A stretch of DNA of 64,000 nucleotides from Yeguia hominis (lineage in GTDB: Bacteria > Bacillota > Clostridia > Oscillospirales > Acutalibacteraceae): the NCBI RefSeq assembly GCF_014384705.1, contig NZ_JACRSN010000003.1, forward strand, positions 124,001-188,000. The letters run 5' to 3'. Of this stretch, positions 33,901 to 42,513 are shown in pieces. The position numbers were made by a program, and so were the translations under genes. How positions within the stretch are numbered: the stretch's first letter is position 1; every line of letters begins with the position of its first letter. Under the pieces are notes generated by a model, which did no database searches, was not told the DNA's origin, and worked only from the letters and a program-made list of their open reading frames with translations.

Positions 33901-34728
33901 TTATTTCCCAAGCTGCGCCTGACGATAGGCGCTGGGGGAACATCCGTAATGGGCGCGAAAAACCTTTGAAAAATAGTTCTGGTCGGGAAATCCGCAGTCT
34001 GCGGCGATTTGCTGGATGTATCCCGAAGAAGTGGCAAGCCGCTCGGCGGCGCGGCGGAGCCGGATTTCCGTCAGGGCGCTGTTGATGGTTGTGCCGTACT
34101 GCGTGCGGAAAGCGTTCATAAGCGTGGATTTGCTGCAGCCAAAATAGGTGCACATCGCCGCGATTGAAAGCTTTTGCGCGTAATGCTGCGCCAGATATTT
34201 TCGGGTCAGATGCGCTAGGTTGTGCTCCGGCGTGGCAAGGCGGTGGGTCAGCGTGAGATATTCGGCGCAGATTGTCATGATCCGGCTGAAGGCACGAATC
34301 TGCCCGGCCGGAAGGATCGGAATCGTGCGCAGCGCAGCCTCAACCCGCTTCGGATCGCCGGTACAGGCGCAGGCCTCCCGGCGGGCGTGCTGCATGCTGT
34401 TCTGCGCGGGGTCGAGAACCTGTCCCATCATCAGATATCCCGCCAAAACGCCGTAGTGATAAAGCGGCGCGGCGGCTTCATACAGACCAAACCGGCATTG
34501 GTAGATATAGGCGCCTTCCTGCACCTGCATACTGGCAAGCGCACGGGCGTCTGCTGCGAGACAGCTTTCCCGTGCGCCGCCCTCTTCCTGCACGAGACGG
34601 CAGAATGAAGATAGGGCCTGTGGATAGGCGGCGATTTCACGAAAAGCAGGGTCGTGGATAGAGATCCGAAACCCGGAAATTTGATGCAGATCCTTCAGAA
34701 TGCTGAGAATGTCCTGACGCGGTTCCAT
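33901..34728 (-). CDS. AraC-family regulator with PocR sensor domain
   Basis: A 275-residue regulator. The N-terminal PocR ligand-binding domain (about 5-165) has its usual spaced cysteines (FCRLVQ, ESCLAADARA, YQCRFGLYEAAAPL) and YLMMGQV. The C-terminal AraC domain has two helix-turn-helices (LSIAAMCTYFGCSKSTLMNAF and YIQQIAADCGFPDQNYFSKVF). PocR domains bind small metabolites, often sugars or hydrocarbons. It is divergent from the amino-sugar operon and shares its promoter region, so it probably controls that operon as an activator. Confidence 0.93.
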   Translation of the reverse strand: MEPRQDILSILKDLHQISGFRISIHDPAFREIAAYPQALSSFCRLVQEEGGARESCLAADARALASMQVQEGAYIYQCRFGLYEAAAPLYHYGVLAGYLMMGQVLDPAQNSMQHARREACACTGDPKRVEAALRTIPILPAGQIRAFSRIMTICAEYLTLTHRLATPEHNLAHLTRKYLAQHYAQKLSIAAMCTYFGCSKSTLMNAFRTQYGTTINSALTEIRLRRAAERLATSSGYIQQIAADCGFPDQNYFSKVFRAHYGCSPSAYRQAQLGK

Positions 34729-34785
34729 ATGCGTGAACGCTCCTTGTGTTATAAAAATAGAAAAAAATATTTTATTTTTCTAATT

Positions 34786-34835
34786 ATTATACGATTTTTC
34801 ATGGAAATTGCAACCTCCAAATTTTATAATACAAT
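34786..34835. promoter_or_regulatory. Divergent promoters sharing one -35 hexamer
   Basis: TTGCAA at 34808-34813 is its own reverse complement. To the right it has a 16-base spacer and TACAAT (34830-34835) toward the nucleotidyltransferase operon. To the left, on the minus strand, it has a 16-base spacer and TATAAT (34791-34786) toward the AraC gene. The two promoters would therefore compete for the same -35. Confidence 0.7.
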
Positions 34836-34870
34836 CAGAACCGCGGGAAATGACAAAGGAGTGGGACTGT

Positions 34871-35785
34871 ATGAAAAAGCCGGTGCTTGTCATTATGGCG
34901 GCCGGAATGGGAAGCCGATACGGCGGCCTGAAGCAGCTGGACCCGGTGGATGATGACGGAAACCTGATTATCGATTATTCTCTCTATGACGCAAAACAGG
35001 CGGGATTTGAAACCGTGATTTTCTTAATTCGGCCTGGGATGAAGGCTGCATTCCACACAGCGATTGGATGCCGAATCGCCCGCGAAATGGAGGTTCTCTA
35101 TGCATATCAGCAGATAGAATCGCTTCCCGTGGGGTTTTCTGTGCCGGAAGGGCGGGAAAAGCCTTGGGGAACCGGGCATGCGGTGCTTTCTTGCGCATCG
35201 CTGATACACGGCCCATTCGCTGTAATCAATGCCGATGACTATTACGGGCCGCATGCATTTCGGATGCTGTACCGGTTTTTGAGCAGCAAAGTGGATGCCC
35301 GTCATTATGCAATGGTCGGCTACAAGTTGCAAAACACCTTGGCCGAAACGGGCAGTGTGGCCCGCGGAATTTGTACTATTGAATCTGACGGATACCTGAT
35401 GGGAATTACCGAACATACTCGGATAGAACGGCGCGGATCGCAAGTTGCATTTACAGAAGATGGTGGAATATCTTGGAAAACTCTGCCGGAGAATGCAGTG
35501 ACTTCCATGAATTTCTGGGGATTTCCGCAGACATTTCTGCATGTGCTTGCCGAGCAGTTTCCGGTGTTTTTGCAGGAACATCTTGCGCAGAATCCGCTTA
35601 AATGCGAATATTTTCTGCCGGCAGCAGTGGATGCACAGATCCGGAAGGGGAAAGCGTCGGTTTTGGTGCTTCCTTCGCAAGACCGCTGGTATGGCGTTAC
35701 CTATCGGGAAGATAAGCCGGTAGTAGAGCGTGCATTCCGGCAAATGAAAGCGGATGGTGTCTATCCACAGGTACTTTGGAGGTGA
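34871..35785 (+). CDS. Sugar-phosphate nucleotidyltransferase-like protein
   Basis: A 304-residue protein with the nucleotidyltransferase N-terminus VLVIMAAGMGSRYGGLKQLDPV (first residues), a GTGHAVLSCA segment and the metal-binding NADDYYG (about 117-123). Such enzymes join a sugar-1-phosphate to a nucleotide. AAAGGAG precedes the ATG at 34871. With a HexNAc-1-kinase-like gene two genes downstream, a role in making a UDP-sugar from salvaged N-acetylhexosamine-1-phosphate is likely. It is the first gene of the operon with the ROK kinase, kinase and nagB. Confidence 0.85.
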   Translation: MKKPVLVIMAAGMGSRYGGLKQLDPVDDDGNLIIDYSLYDAKQAGFETVIFLIRPGMKAAFHTAIGCRIAREMEVLYAYQQIESLPVGFSVPEGREKPWGTGHAVLSCASLIHGPFAVINADDYYGPHAFRMLYRFLSSKVDARHYAMVGYKLQNTLAETGSVARGICTIESDGYLMGITEHTRIERRGSQVAFTEDGGISWKTLPENAVTSMNFWGFPQTFLHVLAEQFPVFLQEHLAQNPLKCEYFLPAAVDAQIRKGKASVLVLPSQDRWYGVTYREDKPVVERAFRQMKADGVYPQVLWR

Positions 35786-35790
35786 AAGTG

Positions 35791-36759
35791 GTGTATAGAA
35801 TCGGAATCGACCTGGGTGGAACCAATATTGCTGCCGGACTTGTGGAGGTTTGCGGGGAACTTTTCCGTTTTGCTGCCCGGAAAAGCATTCCGACCCGCGC
35901 ACCACGTGCTCCGGAAGAGCTTGCAGCAGAGATTGCTCAGATTTCTCGGCAATTGGCGATAGAGGGCGGTGTCTCCTATGAAGAAATTCCCGATATCGGA
36001 ATCGGGGCGCCGGGAATGATCTGCGAAGGGGTCATTCTGTATTCCAACAATTTGCAGTTACACCAGGTTCCATTTGCGCAAATGCTGCAAAAGCACGCCG
36101 GAAAACCAGTTTTTCTCGAAAACGATGCAAACACAGCGGCGCTTGGAGAATTTTTTGGCGGCGCCGGAAAAGCATGCCGCTCGATGGAGATGATTACGCT
36201 CGGAACAGGAATTGGCAGCGGACTCATTTTGAATGGAAAAATCTATACCGGAGAAAACGGTTTTGGCGGTGAGATGGGGCATATGCTTCTCTATCCGGGC
36301 GGACGTAGATGCACCTGCGGCGCAAAGGGCTGTTTGGAGGCCTACTGTTCAGCGACGGCGCTGGCGGAGGTATCCCGGCAGGCGATGCAGCGCGACCTGA
36401 AAAGCGTAATGTGGGAGATTTGTGGCGGAGATCCGAAACAGGCCAATGGCCGAACCGCCTTTGATGCAATGCGCCGTGGAGATCTTATGGGTCGTCGAGT
36501 AGTGTTGCGATTTCTACAGGATCTGGCAATTGGAATTGCAAATACCATCCGTCTTTTGCAACCGGAATCGATCTGCCTGGGCGGCGGGATTGCGCAGGAG
36601 GGGGACTGGTTGCTGCAGTCTCTCCGGCCTCGGATTGCAAAGTTGATGATCGGGCAGCCGGAACAGACTTTGCCGCAGCTCTGCACCGCAAAGCTCGGCG
36701 GAGATGCCGGAATTTTAGGCGCTGCATTGCTCGGACAGAAAAAGGGGGAACCAACATGA
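35791..36759 (+). CDS. ROK family sugar kinase
   Basis: A 322-residue ROK kinase with YRIGIDLGGTNIAAG, a LENDANTAALGE segment with the catalytic Asp, GTGIGSGLIL, and the zinc motif CTCGAKGCLEAY. The start is GTG at 35791, 6 bases after GGAGGTG; the upstream TTG at 35776 lies within that site. It overlaps the end of the nucleotidyltransferase gene's ribosome region and is overlapped by 4 bases by the next gene. Probable substrates are glucose, GlcNAc or ManNAc; the operon suggests an amino sugar. Confidence 0.9.
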   Translation: MYRIGIDLGGTNIAAGLVEVCGELFRFAARKSIPTRAPRAPEELAAEIAQISRQLAIEGGVSYEEIPDIGIGAPGMICEGVILYSNNLQLHQVPFAQMLQKHAGKPVFLENDANTAALGEFFGGAGKACRSMEMITLGTGIGSGLILNGKIYTGENGFGGEMGHMLLYPGGRRCTCGAKGCLEAYCSATALAEVSRQAMQRDLKSVMWEICGGDPKQANGRTAFDAMRRGDLMGRRVVLRFLQDLAIGIANTIRLLQPESICLGGGIAQEGDWLLQSLRPRIAKLMIGQPEQTLPQLCTAKLGGDAGILGAALLGQKKGEPT

Positions 36760-37877
36760 CAAGAGAAGCGTGGTGCCAAAAACGCGAAGAAGCCATAGCA
36801 GCGTTTGCATTTTGCGGCGAGGCGGTTTCCTGCACGCTTTATGGAAGCGGGCACATCAATGATACCTTTTTGCTGCAGGTTCAGGAAAAGGATGGAATCC
36901 GTCCCTATATTTTACAGCGCGTGAATCATTTGATTTATCGGGATCCGGCGGCAGTTCTGGAGAATATCGCCCGTGTCACGGAATTTTTGCAAAAAAAGGT
37001 GGCGGCCGCGGGCGGAGATCCTAGGCGGGAAGTGATGAATTTGATTCCGCTGAAAACCGGCGGGTTTCTGTTCCGGGACAGCATCGGCGCATATTGGCGC
37101 GCGTACCAGTTTGTCTCGGATTCGATTTGTCTTGACCGGGCGGAAACGCCGCAGGATTTTTACGAGAGCGCCGTGGCATTTGGAACCTTTCAGCGCCTGC
37201 TTGCAGATTATCCGGCCGAAACGCTGGAGGAAACCATTGCAGATTTTCACAATACGCCGAAACGGTTTCGGGATTTTTGCCGGGCGGTAAAATCGGATCC
37301 GCTCGGACGCGCCGCACAGGCCGAGCCGGAGATTCGGTTTCTTATGGAACGCGAGGCATTTACGCATGTGCTTCTTGACGCGTACAACAAGGGTATGCTG
37401 CCCCTGCGGGTTGTGCACAACGATACCAAACTGAACAACGTCATGTTCGATCGCCAAACGCGGCGCGCGGTCTGTGTGATTGATCTCGACACGATTATGC
37501 CGGGGTTTTCCGTGACGGATTTCGGGGATTCCATTCGGTTCGGCGCGGCGACAGCAGCGGAAGATGAGCCGGATCTTTCCCTTATGCATTTTGATTTTTC
37601 CATGTATCAGTGCTATACGGAAGGCTTCCTCAAGGGCTGCGGCGGCACGCTGACCAAATCGGAATGCGCGCTGCTGCCGGAGGGTGCGAAGATGATGACG
37701 CTTGAGTGCGGGATGCGGTTTTTGGCGGACTATCTGGAAGGGGATTCCTATTTCCGGATTGCACGCGAACACCAGAACCTCGACCGCTGCCGGACACAGC
37801 TGAAGCTGGTCGCGGAGATGGAAGCGCAGTGGGATAATATGAAAGCATTTGCGATTGCTTGCGGCGATCGCTGCTGA
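36756..37877 (+). CDS. N-acetylhexosamine 1-kinase-like phosphotransferase
   Basis: A 373-residue member of the aminoglycoside/choline kinase fold. Visible motifs are GSGHINDTFLL (nucleotide loop), RVVHNDTKLNNVMFD (catalytic loop, about 220-234) and VIDLDTIMPGFSVTDFGDSIR (metal site). The family called N-acetylhexosamine 1-kinase (NahK) in Bifidobacterium has the same HNDTK and FGD signatures; it makes GlcNAc- or GalNAc-1-phosphate. The gene neighbourhood (nucleotidyltransferase, nagB) supports this reading, but I cannot exclude another small-molecule kinase. Confidence 0.8.
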   Translation: MTREAWCQKREEAIAAFAFCGEAVSCTLYGSGHINDTFLLQVQEKDGIRPYILQRVNHLIYRDPAAVLENIARVTEFLQKKVAAAGGDPRREVMNLIPLKTGGFLFRDSIGAYWRAYQFVSDSICLDRAETPQDFYESAVAFGTFQRLLADYPAETLEETIADFHNTPKRFRDFCRAVKSDPLGRAAQAEPEIRFLMEREAFTHVLLDAYNKGMLPLRVVHNDTKLNNVMFDRQTRRAVCVIDLDTIMPGFSVTDFGDSIRFGAATAAEDEPDLSLMHFDFSMYQCYTEGFLKGCGGTLTKSECALLPEGAKMMTLECGMRFLADYLEGDSYFRIAREHQNLDRCRTQLKLVAEMEAQWDNMKAFAIACGDRC

Positions 37878-37895
37878 AAAGAGGAGAATCGGGAT

Positions 37896-38678
37896 ATGAA
37901 TCTTTATTACACAGAAAATTACCGGGAAATGAGCCGGAAGGCGGCAAATCTTTTGGCGGCGCAGGTTGCGCGCAAGCCGGATTCTGTATTGGGTCTTGCC
38001 ACTGGTTCGACGCCGGTGGGACTTTACGCGGCGCTTCAGGAGGATCATCAAACGCGTGGGCTTTCGTTTGCAGCCTGCCGTACGGTAAACCTCGACGAAT
38101 ACTGCGGCCTTGCGCCGGAAGATCCGCAAAGCTATGCGTATTTTATGCAGAAAATGCTCTTTTCCGGACTGGATATCGAACCCGGAAATACCCATTTGCC
38201 CGACGGGAAAAATCCGGATGCACAGGCGGAATGCAGCCGGTATGAGCGCCTGATTGCGTCGCTCGGGGGGATCGATTTGCAGGTGCTGGGTCTTGGACAC
38301 AACGGCCATATCGGCTTTAATGAGCCGTCGGATGCATTTCCCGTGGAGACACACCGGGTGAAGCTGACCGCGCGCACAATTGCGGCAAACGCGCGGTTCT
38401 TTCCGAAGGCAGAAGCGATGCCGAAATACGCGTATACCGTGGGTTTGCGCGCAATTTTGCAGGCAAAACGGATTTTACTCCTTGTTTCCGGTACGGAAAA
38501 GGCGGAAATCCTCGAACGCGTGCTCTTTGGACCGGTTACGCCGCAGGTGCCGGGATCCATTTTGCAGCTGGCAAGCCATCTGGATGTCTGTGCAGATGCA
38601 GAAGCGCTTTCGGCGGTACTGCGGAAACACCCGGAGACGGTGCAGGATACGGGCAATCCGGAAAAGACAGACAGATAA
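37896..38678 (+). CDS. nagB: Glucosamine-6-phosphate deaminase
   Basis: A 260-residue isomerase/deaminase with GLATGSTPVGLY (phosphate loop), NLDEYCGL (catalytic Asp/Glu region) and GLGHNGHIGFNEP (active-site His and Asn). It turns GlcN-6-phosphate into fructose-6-phosphate and ammonia. The deacetylase nagA that usually partners it is not in the window. It is the last gene of the operon; AGAGGAG lies upstream. Confidence 0.95.
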   Translation: MNLYYTENYREMSRKAANLLAAQVARKPDSVLGLATGSTPVGLYAALQEDHQTRGLSFAACRTVNLDEYCGLAPEDPQSYAYFMQKMLFSGLDIEPGNTHLPDGKNPDAQAECSRYERLIASLGGIDLQVLGLGHNGHIGFNEPSDAFPVETHRVKLTARTIAANARFFPKAEAMPKYAYTVGLRAILQAKRILLLVSGTEKAEILERVLFGPVTPQVPGSILQLASHLDVCADAEALSAVLRKHPETVQDTGNPEKTDR

Positions 38679-38759
38679 CCTGCGGAGAACGGCCAAATCG
38701 AAAAGACGCCGTATTTTAAAGTGAATTTGTGTAAGGGGCGGCATCCAACCTCTGCATCT

Positions 38760-38796
38760 CGAAGCGGACCGGACGGATGGCTGTGTGTCCGCTTCG
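38760..38796 (+). other. Perfect 10-bp hairpin past nagB
   Basis: CGAAGCGGAC (38760-38769) and GTCCGCTTCG (38787-38796) are exact inverted copies. No T-run follows, so it is not a normal intrinsic terminator; it may stabilise the 3' end of the transcript. Confidence 0.5.
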
Positions 38797-38847
38797 CCTT
38801 ACAAATGCGGATTCCGGCAAACGCTTTCTAAACAAAATACAACAAAA

Positions 38848-38895
38848 ACAGCCGTAGGACGGATGCTCCATTTTCCGTTCTGCGGCTGTTTGTTT
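38848..38895. terminator. Likely bidirectional terminator
   Basis: ACAGCCGTAGGACGGA (38848-38863) pairs with TCCGTTCTGCGGCTGT (38874-38889), 16 bp with two G-T pairs. T-rich tracts lie on both sides (TTTGTTTC on +, TTTTTGTTG on -). It closes the amino-sugar operon. Confidence 0.8.
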
Positions 38896-39029
38896 CAAAA
38901 AATCGTGTGGAAAAAATTCGCATTTGTCAGAATTTTTCCTGTCTCCATATTACCACAAAATGCGAAAAAAGTCCAGCCTTGTTCTTTTTTTCGTTTTGCA
39001 GTAAGAAGAATATAGGAGGTGGGATTAAA

Positions 39030-39935
39030 ATGAATTCCAACAACATGACGATGCTGATCAGCGCCTTTGCGCGCGCCTACCACAATGCGCTGCCGGAGCC
39101 GCACGTGTTTTGCGATCCGGTGGCCCGAAAGCTTTTTTCCGACGAAGAATACTGTCAGATCTCCGAAACCATGGCAGGCGGAATCGCCTTTTTCTGTCCG
39201 ACTTTTTCGGGAACCCGTGAAGAAGCGCTGCGGTGGATTGCCGATCACCAGCTTTCGCCTTCCCCCGTCGGACGCGCTGCCTTTGCAGAGCAGGCGCTTG
39301 CGTGTGCGGTGCGGTTTGGCGGTGCAAAGCAGGTTTTGATTCTTGCGGCGGGTTTGGATACCTTCGCATACCGGCAGCCGGAATGGGCAAGCCGGCTTGC
39401 CGTTTTGGAAATCGATCTTCCGGCGGTCCTCAAAGAAAAACAGGAACGGCTTGCGCGGGGTGAAATTGCGGTTCTGGAAAATGTCTATTTTGTCGGTGCG
39501 GATTTTACAGACGCTAAATGGACGGACACGCTGCAGAAATGTCCGGGGTTTACCCCCAATACACCGACCTTTTGCAGCATGCTGGGGCTTTCTTATTATC
39601 TTTCGGAAGCCGATTTGCGCCGGATGCTGCAAGCAATGCAAACGCTGCTGCCCAAAGGCAGTACGGTCGTGTTTGACTATCCTGCGCCGGAGAGCAAAAC
39701 CGGTTTTGACCAGCGTCAGCGCGGACTTGCCGCCGCAGCAGGCGCCGCGATAGCCGCCGGATATTCGGAAACGCAGATGGAGCAGCTGCTTGCGGACTGC
39801 GGGTTTTTGCTCTATGAGCACCTGGCGCCGGAATCGATCACGGCGCGCTTTTTTGCGGCGTATCAAAGTGCGCATCCGGAACATCCGGTTGCGGCGCCGG
39901 AATCGGTCTGCTATGCCCTTGCAGTGCGGCAATAA
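39030..39935 (+). CDS. Class I SAM methyltransferase (PPM1/LCMT type)
   Basis: A 301-residue protein of the PPM1/LCMT family: ARAYHNALPEPHVFCDPVARKLF near the N-terminus and the SAM loop VLILAAGLDTFAYRQPEW (about 103-120), then EIDLPAVLKEKQERL. Members methylate carboxyl groups of peptides or small molecules. AGGAGGTG lies 8 bases before the ATG at 39030. The gene stands alone between a terminator and a convergent XRE gene. The substrate is unknown. Confidence 0.9.
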   Translation: MNSNNMTMLISAFARAYHNALPEPHVFCDPVARKLFSDEEYCQISETMAGGIAFFCPTFSGTREEALRWIADHQLSPSPVGRAAFAEQALACAVRFGGAKQVLILAAGLDTFAYRQPEWASRLAVLEIDLPAVLKEKQERLARGEIAVLENVYFVGADFTDAKWTDTLQKCPGFTPNTPTFCSMLGLSYYLSEADLRRMLQAMQTLLPKGSTVVFDYPAPESKTGFDQRQRGLAAAAGAAIAAGYSETQMEQLLADCGFLLYEHLAPESITARFFAAYQSAHPEHPVAAPESVCYALAVRQ

Positions 39936-39942
39936 ACGGCGG

Positions 39943-40278
39943 TTAACGCTGCAGATGCTGCTGGAGAGACTGTTTGGCGGCTTTTACAAGATCCGTGATG
40001 ATCTGGATTTGCTGCGGCGTGCAGGATTTTAAAATTTCTGTGATTTCGTCAAAGGAATAGCCGGAAGGATCCGAATCTCCGCACAGCAGAACATCAGCCG
40101 AAACATGCAGAGCGTCCGCGATTGCAGCAAAAACCGGCAGGCTCAGCTTGGTGTTTGCTGTTTCAATATGGCTCATATGGGTGACAGAAATCCCAACCAG
40201 TTCGGCCAGTTGCTCCTGAGAGATTCCCTGCAGTTTTCTGAATTTTCGTATTTTTTGTCCGATCTGATAGTAGTCCAT
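39943..40278 (-). CDS. XRE-family transcription regulator
   Basis: A 111-residue protein with an N-terminal Cro/CI helix-turn-helix (IGQKIRKFRKLQGISQEQLA, then ISVTHMSHIETANTKLS; residues 6-45) and a helical C-terminus (DEITEILKSCTPQQIQIITD). It is divergent from the lipoprotein gene at 40410, so it may control that gene. A GGAG ribosome site on the minus strand precedes the ATG. Confidence 0.92.
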   Translation of the reverse strand: MDYYQIGQKIRKFRKLQGISQEQLAELVGISVTHMSHIETANTKLSLPVFAAIADALHVSADVLLCGDSDPSGYSFDEITEILKSCTPQQIQIITDLVKAAKQSLQQHLQR

Positions 40279-40305
40279 GAAAAATACTCCAAAAGTTTTT
40301 ATTAC

Positions 40306-40334
40306 TTGAATTGTATAGGCAAAAGTGATATTAT
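40306..40334 (+). promoter_or_regulatory. Promoter of the 218-residue lipoprotein gene
   Basis: TTGAAT (40306-40311), a 17-base spacer and TATTAT (40329-40334), lying in the 131-base region between the divergent XRE gene and the lipoprotein. Confidence 0.65.
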
Positions 40335-40409
40335 AAAATAAACTTAATAGGCTGTTTTATGCCTATGCAATTTAAGTTTGGACATATTTTTACAGAGGAG
40401 AGGATCAAA

Positions 40410-41066
40410 ATGAGGAAAAATCAGATTCGGGAGCAAATCGGTAGGTCCAATCAGAATCGTGGGAAAAGCGCGTTTCGGCTTTTGCAGACTGGAGTGGTTC
40501 TTTTCGGAATGCTGCTGTTGTTAAACGGCTGCGGGATATTCATGACGCATGATCTGTTATTTAACGAGGATTCGAGTGCAGGAGAAAGCGCGGCTTCGGA
40601 AGAATCGGAGATCGAAAAGCCGGAATCCAAAGCAGAAGCGAGCAGCAGCTCTACACCGGCGCCGCAGAAAACGCCGACACCGGATCGGTTTCAAGATTCG
40701 GTGGACCTGGAATTTTACGCGGAAATGGGAGAGGATATCATCGGCTGTCCGGAGCTGACGGTTTCCGTTATCAATCATTCGGAATATGATGTGAAGGCGA
40801 TTCAGTTTTATGTAATTCCTTATGATGTTTACGGAGAAAAAATTGACAGCTTCCTGACAACGGAAAAGCTCTATACTGATACCACCATACCGGCCGGAGA
40901 ATCGAATACCTGCAGCTTTTCCATGCTGGATTCTTCGGTAAAAACCGTGAAACTGTATGCCTACAGTATCCTCTTTTCCAATGGGGAAGAGTGGGGAGAC
41001 CGCAATGCAGTGAAAACTACGATTTTAAAGAAAGGGCTCTCCATCGAGGTCTCCGGAGAGGCATAA
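40410..41066 (+). CDS. Lipoprotein with a C-terminal beta-rich domain
   Basis: A 218-residue protein with a basic N-terminus of about 24 residues, a hydrophobic segment and the lipobox LLNGC, so lipid-anchored outside the membrane. A Ser/Glu/Pro linker (about residues 55-95) leads to a domain with VSVINHSEYDVKAIQFYVIPYDVYG, a pattern I associate with DUF5780-like extracellular domains. The ATG at 40410 follows GAGGAGAGG; an in-frame ATG at 40359 is just downstream of the promoter and lacks a ribosome site. The function is unknown. Confidence 0.8.
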   Translation: MRKNQIREQIGRSNQNRGKSAFRLLQTGVVLFGMLLLLNGCGIFMTHDLLFNEDSSAGESAASEESEIEKPESKAEASSSSTPAPQKTPTPDRFQDSVDLEFYAEMGEDIIGCPELTVSVINHSEYDVKAIQFYVIPYDVYGEKIDSFLTTEKLYTDTTIPAGESNTCSFSMLDSSVKTVKLYAYSILFSNGEEWGDRNAVKTTILKKGLSIEVSGEA

Positions 41067-41070
41067 AAAA

Positions 41071-41133
41071 AGCCCCGCTGCAAAACGGAACAAGATGACC
41101 AGAACCTGTTCCGCACATGCGGCGGGACTTTTT
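41071..41133 (+). terminator. Terminator after the lipoprotein gene
   Basis: AGCCCCGCTGCA pairs with TGCGGCGGGACT, and CGGAACA with TGTTCCG inside it, giving an interrupted stem that ends in TTTTTG. It lies between convergent genes and may serve both. Confidence 0.7.
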
Positions 41134-41208
41134 GAATTTGAAATCGGGCATGAATAGAAAAAATTGCGGCGAAATTCGGTTTTCGGCAGGCGTGCTGCGG
41201 AGGACCAG

Positions 41209-42357
41209 CTAAAAAACCGTCTCGAGAAATTCCCGGACAAACGGCAGCGCAGCGCCGATTGCGTTTGGATTGGTACCGCAGCGGGCGCGTTTGATGAACT
41301 GCCGGTCTGTCGGAAATGCCGTCCGCGCCGCAACCAGACGATGCAGGGCGGCGAGATCTTCCGGCTGCAGATAGGCGGCGAGATGCCCGCCTAAAATGAC
41401 ATCGTAGTCGATCAGCATGTGCAGGTTGTCGATGGCCAGCGCGAGATCGTGCAGATAACGGTCCCAGCGCGCAGCGGCAACCGCATTTCCGGCACGAAGC
41501 GCGCAGAAAAAGCGGTCGGCTTCCTCTGGCGTGGGCGGGGGATCGCGGTCGGGATCCTCCGAAAGCAGCGCGCGCATGGAGCAGTAGGTTTCCATGCAGC
41601 CGCATTTTCCGCAATAGCAGGGACGGCCGCCGGTTACGATGGTCATGTGTTCAAAAACGCCGCTTTTGAGCTCGTTCCCTTTGAGAAAACATCCGTCGAC
41701 AATCAGCGCGCCGCTGAGATTGTTTCGGATGTGAAAAAAGATGGCGTTTTGAATGTCCGTATTCCAGAGTTCTGCGGTTGCCGCAGCCTCTGCGTCGTGA
41801 ATCATACGGCAGGAATAGGGCAGATACCGGGTGAACCGGTCGATGGTCAGGCCGGTACAGCCGAGTATTTTGCCGTATGTGACGCGCGCGCCGTCAGAGG
41901 AGATGAGCCCCTGCAGCACAATGCCGATTCCGAGAATCCGTTCCAGCGGAAAGGCAAGTTCTCCGATGAACGTTTGCACAGCAGCGCAGACCTTGCAAAA
42001 ATAGTCTTCCTGCATCGAAAACGGCAGCGGATGCTGTTCGGCGCGCAGGCAGACTCCGTAAAGATCGACGGCGACGATTTCATACCGCTCTGCGAGAAGC
42101 TCCAGTCCGACGGCAATTTTCGCGGAGGAAACAATGGAGAGCGCGTCGGCTTTTCTTCCGCCGGTAGAGGCAAAATATCCGTTTTTTTCAATCAGCTTCC
42201 GGTCGGAAAGCTCTTTGAGCGCCTGTGTCACGGTGGGACGGCTCAGCTGCAGCTGTGTGGAGATTTCCAGTTTGGAAGTCTTTTGCTGCTGATAGAGAAA
42301 CTGATAGATGCGCCCGAGTGTGGTGCCGGTTCCTTCTGAAAAATTTTGCATAGCCAT
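41209..42357 (-). CDS. ROK-family transcription repressor (NagC/XylR type)
   Basis: A 382-residue regulator with an N-terminal winged helix (KTSKLEISTQLQLSRPTVTQ, then KELSDRKLIEKNGYFASTGGRKA; about 25-70) and a C-terminal ROK sugar-binding domain with the zinc motif CYCGKCGCMETY. The catalytic sugar-kinase loop is degenerate (KIAVGLELLAERYEIVAVDL), as in regulators. It is divergent from the dehydrogenase-dhaK-dhaL-rpiB operon across a 331-base gap with palindromes, so it probably represses that operon until a sugar or polyol binds. Confidence 0.92.
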   Translation of the reverse strand: MAMQNFSEGTGTTLGRIYQFLYQQQKTSKLEISTQLQLSRPTVTQALKELSDRKLIEKNGYFASTGGRKADALSIVSSAKIAVGLELLAERYEIVAVDLYGVCLRAEQHPLPFSMQEDYFCKVCAAVQTFIGELAFPLERILGIGIVLQGLISSDGARVTYGKILGCTGLTIDRFTRYLPYSCRMIHDAEAAATAELWNTDIQNAIFFHIRNNLSGALIVDGCFLKGNELKSGVFEHMTIVTGGRPCYCGKCGCMETYCSMRALLSEDPDRDPPPTPEEADRFFCALRAGNAVAAARWDRYLHDLALAIDNLHMLIDYDVILGGHLAAYLQPEDLAALHRLVAARTAFPTDRQFIKRARCGTNPNAIGAALPFVREFLETVF

Positions 42358-42395
42358 TTCTCTTTTCTGCGATTCTCAAAAGTTCTTTTGCAGGA

Positions 42396-42424
42396 ATTAT
42401 ACCATGTGAAAGATAATTTGTACA
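42396..42424 (-). promoter_or_regulatory. Promoter of the ROK repressor gene
   Basis: On the minus strand: TGTACA (42424-42419), a 17-base spacer and a consensus TATAAT (42401-42396), about 40 bases before the start. Confidence 0.6.
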
Positions 42425-42513
42425 GAACGGCGTTTTTTACAGAGAAAACACAGTGGTGAGAATGCTGTTTTGTAGAAAACGACAAAAATGCCGGAAATAT
42501 TTTGGCGATGCAG

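Noticed and set aside
36912..38354. 480-residue minus-strand frame over the NahK-like gene and nagB
   Set aside because: Antisense to two genes with clear catalytic motifs.
38760..38796. Terminator of nagB
   Set aside because: The stem is perfect but no T-run follows; the hairpin at 38848-38895 is the better terminator.
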